The notes below the pieces were generated by a model. The model searched no databases and had not been told where the DNA came from. It saw only the letters and a program-made list of their open reading frames with translations. Below, piece after piece: positions 62,739-64,000 of a stretch of 64,000 bases of DNA. Source of the stretch: Longitalea luteola. Its GTDB lineage: Bacteria > Bacteroidota > Bacteroidia > Chitinophagales > Chitinophagaceae. How positions within the stretch are numbered: position 1 is the first letter of the stretch; each line of letters opens with the position of its first letter. The stretch is taken from the NCBI RefSeq assembly GCF_017356035.1, contig NZ_JAFIQX010000001.1, positions 868,001 through 932,000 of the forward strand, written 5' to 3'. The translations under genes were made by a program, and so were the position numbers.

Positions 62739-64000
62739 ATGGGTTTATCACAAAAGCGCATCGCTTTTTGGTTACCGCTATTAATGACATTTCTTTTTTC
62801 AATAAGCTGTAAAACAAAAAAACAGGACACCTTATTTACGGCACTGCCCTCATCAGCAACCAACATACATTTTATTAACCAGGTGAATGAAACCGATTCT
62901 ACCCATTCCTTTATCAATGAATTCGGTTATATGGGCGGTGGCGTTGGCATTGGTGATTTTAACAATGACGGACTAAAAGACATTTATTTTACCGGCAATC
63001 AGCAAAGCTCAAAGCTGTATCTCAATAAAGGCGATAACCGGTTTGAAGATATTACCACTACTGCAGGTTGCGGCACCAGTACCTGGGCCACAGGGGTAAG
63101 CATAGTAGACATCAATAACGATGGCTATGATGATATTTATGTTTGTGTATTTGGGAAGAACCTGCTCGAGCGCGCGCCCAATCTTTTGTTCATCAATCAG
63201 CGCAATGGAACGTTCAAAGAACTGGCGGCTGAATACGGGCTCGCAGATACCAGTTACAGCACGCAGGCGGTTTTTGTTGATTACGACAAAGACGGCGACC
63301 TGGATATGTACCTCACCAATTATCTGCTCAGCGCAGCCAATGCGAATACGATTTACCCACGCGACAAAAGCGGCCGCTCACTGGCCAATGATAAATTGTA
63401 CCGCAATGACGGCAGCCCCCTCCCGGCCTCCCCGAGTGGGAGAGAAGCCAGGCATCCTGTATTTACGGATGTAACGCTGGCCGCCAATATCAAGGAAGAC
63501 GGTTACGGCCTGGGCGTAGTAGTAAGCGATTTTAATAACGATAGCTGGCCCGATATCTACGTGGCCAATGATTTTTTAACGAACGATGTATTGTGGCTGA
63601 ACAATCAAAATGGCACATTTACCAATTGTATTGCCAGTAGCATGCAGCATCAGAGCTATAGCAGCATGGGCGCGGATGCGGCTGATATAAACAATGACGG
63701 CTGGCCGGATGTAATGACACTGGATATGATGCCGGAGCACAACGAACGCCGCAAGTTAACCTGGTCGGTCATGAATTATGAACGTTACCAGGCAGAAAGA
63801 GCTTATGGTTACGAGCCGGAGTATATGCGAAATATGCTTCAGTTGAATAATGGCGTGATGAAAGCGGGCGATACCGCCATTCCCTTCTTCAGCGAGATCG
63901 GGCAAATGGCGGGCATTTCAAATACCGACTGGAGCTGGAGCGTGCTGATGGCCGATTTCGACAACGATGGCTGGAAAGATCTTCATGTGACCAATGGTAT
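62739..64000 (+). CDS. VCBS/FG-GAP repeat lipoprotein (3' end outside window)
   Basis: 420 residues are visible from ATG 62739 and the frame is open at the window end. The lipoprotein signal MTFLFSISC has the lipid Cys near residue 24. FG-GAP/VCBS calcium-binding units of the form GDFNNDGLKDIYFTGN, VDINNDGYDDIYV, VDYDKDGDLDMYLTN, SDFNNDSWPDIYVAND, ADINNDGWPDVMTLDMMPE and ADFDNDGWKDLHVTN suggest a beta-propeller on the cell surface. In Bacteroidota such proteins often follow SusCD pairs. Residues about 225-237 (SPLPASPSGREAR) derive from the GC-rich mini-element. Confidence 0.92.
   Translation, partial: MGLSQKRIAFWLPLLMTFLFSISCKTKKQDTLFTALPSSATNIHFINQVNETDSTHSFINEFGYMGGGVGIGDFNNDGLKDIYFTGNQQSSKLYLNKGDNRFEDITTTAGCGTSTWATGVSIVDINNDGYDDIYVCVFGKNLLERAPNLLFINQRNGTFKELAAEYGLADTSYSTQAVFVDYDKDGDLDMYLTNYLLSAANANTIYPRDKSGRSLANDKLYRNDGSPLPASPSGREARHPVFTDVTLAANIKEDGYGLGVVVSDFNNDSWPDIYVANDFLTNDVLWLNNQNGTFTNCIASSMQHQSYSSMGADAADINNDGWPDVMTLDMMPEHNERRKLTWSVMNYERYQAERAYGYEPEYMRNMLQLNNGVMKAGDTAIPFFSEIGQMAGISNTDWSWSVLMADFDNDGWKDLHVTNG
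63413..63452. repeat. GC-rich mini-element inside the VCBS gene
   Basis: AGCCCCCTCCCGGCCTCCCC is followed by GAGTGGGAGAGAAGCCAGG, related to the element in miaB (4617-4673). It adds about 13 in-frame residues between two propeller units. Confidence 0.65.

Noticed and set aside
62347-62917. Minus-strand frames with repeated KSEFRDLEIS-type peptides
   Set aside because: They translate the 82-bp hairpin units, are antisense to the VCBS start and have no conserved domain.

Overview
The window looks like a chromosomal segment of a Bacteroidota bacterium, most likely Chitinophagaceae (Niastella/Chitinophaga type). The grounds are two SusC/SusD pairs, an ECF sigma/FecR pair, a type IX secretion C-terminal domain, a Bacteroidota-type LptD/OstA/MCE/amidase cluster, stacked FtsX-type permeases under an NtrC-type regulator, and AT-rich promoter gaps without strong Shine-Dalgarno sites. 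Only one RNA gene is visible, a tRNA-Gly(CCC). I see no insertion sequence, CRISPR array or clear prophage.

Layout. 1-5.4 kb (minus): miaB, a sigma-54 activator, an LptE-like lipoprotein, an acidic TPR-tailed protein and secG (cut by the window edge). 5.7-8.0 kb: a DNRLRE secreted protein and an LCM-type methyltransferase. 8.1-11 kb: accessory DNA with a CI-like regulator, a divergent unit of two tiny ORFs, a small membrane protein and about 1 kb of probably decayed DNA. 11-14 kb: a 16-repeat SBBP propeller protein with a T9SS tail. 14.3-29.7 kb: tRNA-Gly, then an envelope export cluster (TolC, two MacB-type ATPases, three FtsX permeases, one HlyD adaptor) facing a sigma-54 response regulator and histidine kinase. 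Four copies of a 17-bp imperfect palindrome sit in front of its transcription units. 29.7-33.5 kb: conserved housekeeping genes (ychF, fused spmAB). 34-41.6 kb: a SusCD pair bracketed by two near-identical DeoR regulators. 42-44.3 kb: a small barrel protein and a Tat-exported oxidoreductase. 44.4-54.6 kb: envelope biogenesis (OstA-like, MCE, two amidases, LptD, PlsC) and ung. 54.8-64 kb: ECF sigma, FecR, an STN-containing SusC, SusD and a VCBS lipoprotein running off the end.

The most unusual feature is between the genes. Nearly every gap carries degenerate tandem arrays of 7- or 8-bp words, in several word families. Many begin at or within a few bases of a stop codon and keep a fixed orientation relative to the gene that ends there. 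They are mostly absent where a classical hairpin terminator is present. Larger repeats are built from the same words: an exact 128-bp tandem, a 158-173-bp unit and an 82-bp unit. In two places such arrays appear to have become coding sequence (the LptE-like signal peptide and the histidine kinase N-terminus). A separate GC-rich mini-element is carried in frame inside miaB and the VCBS gene.
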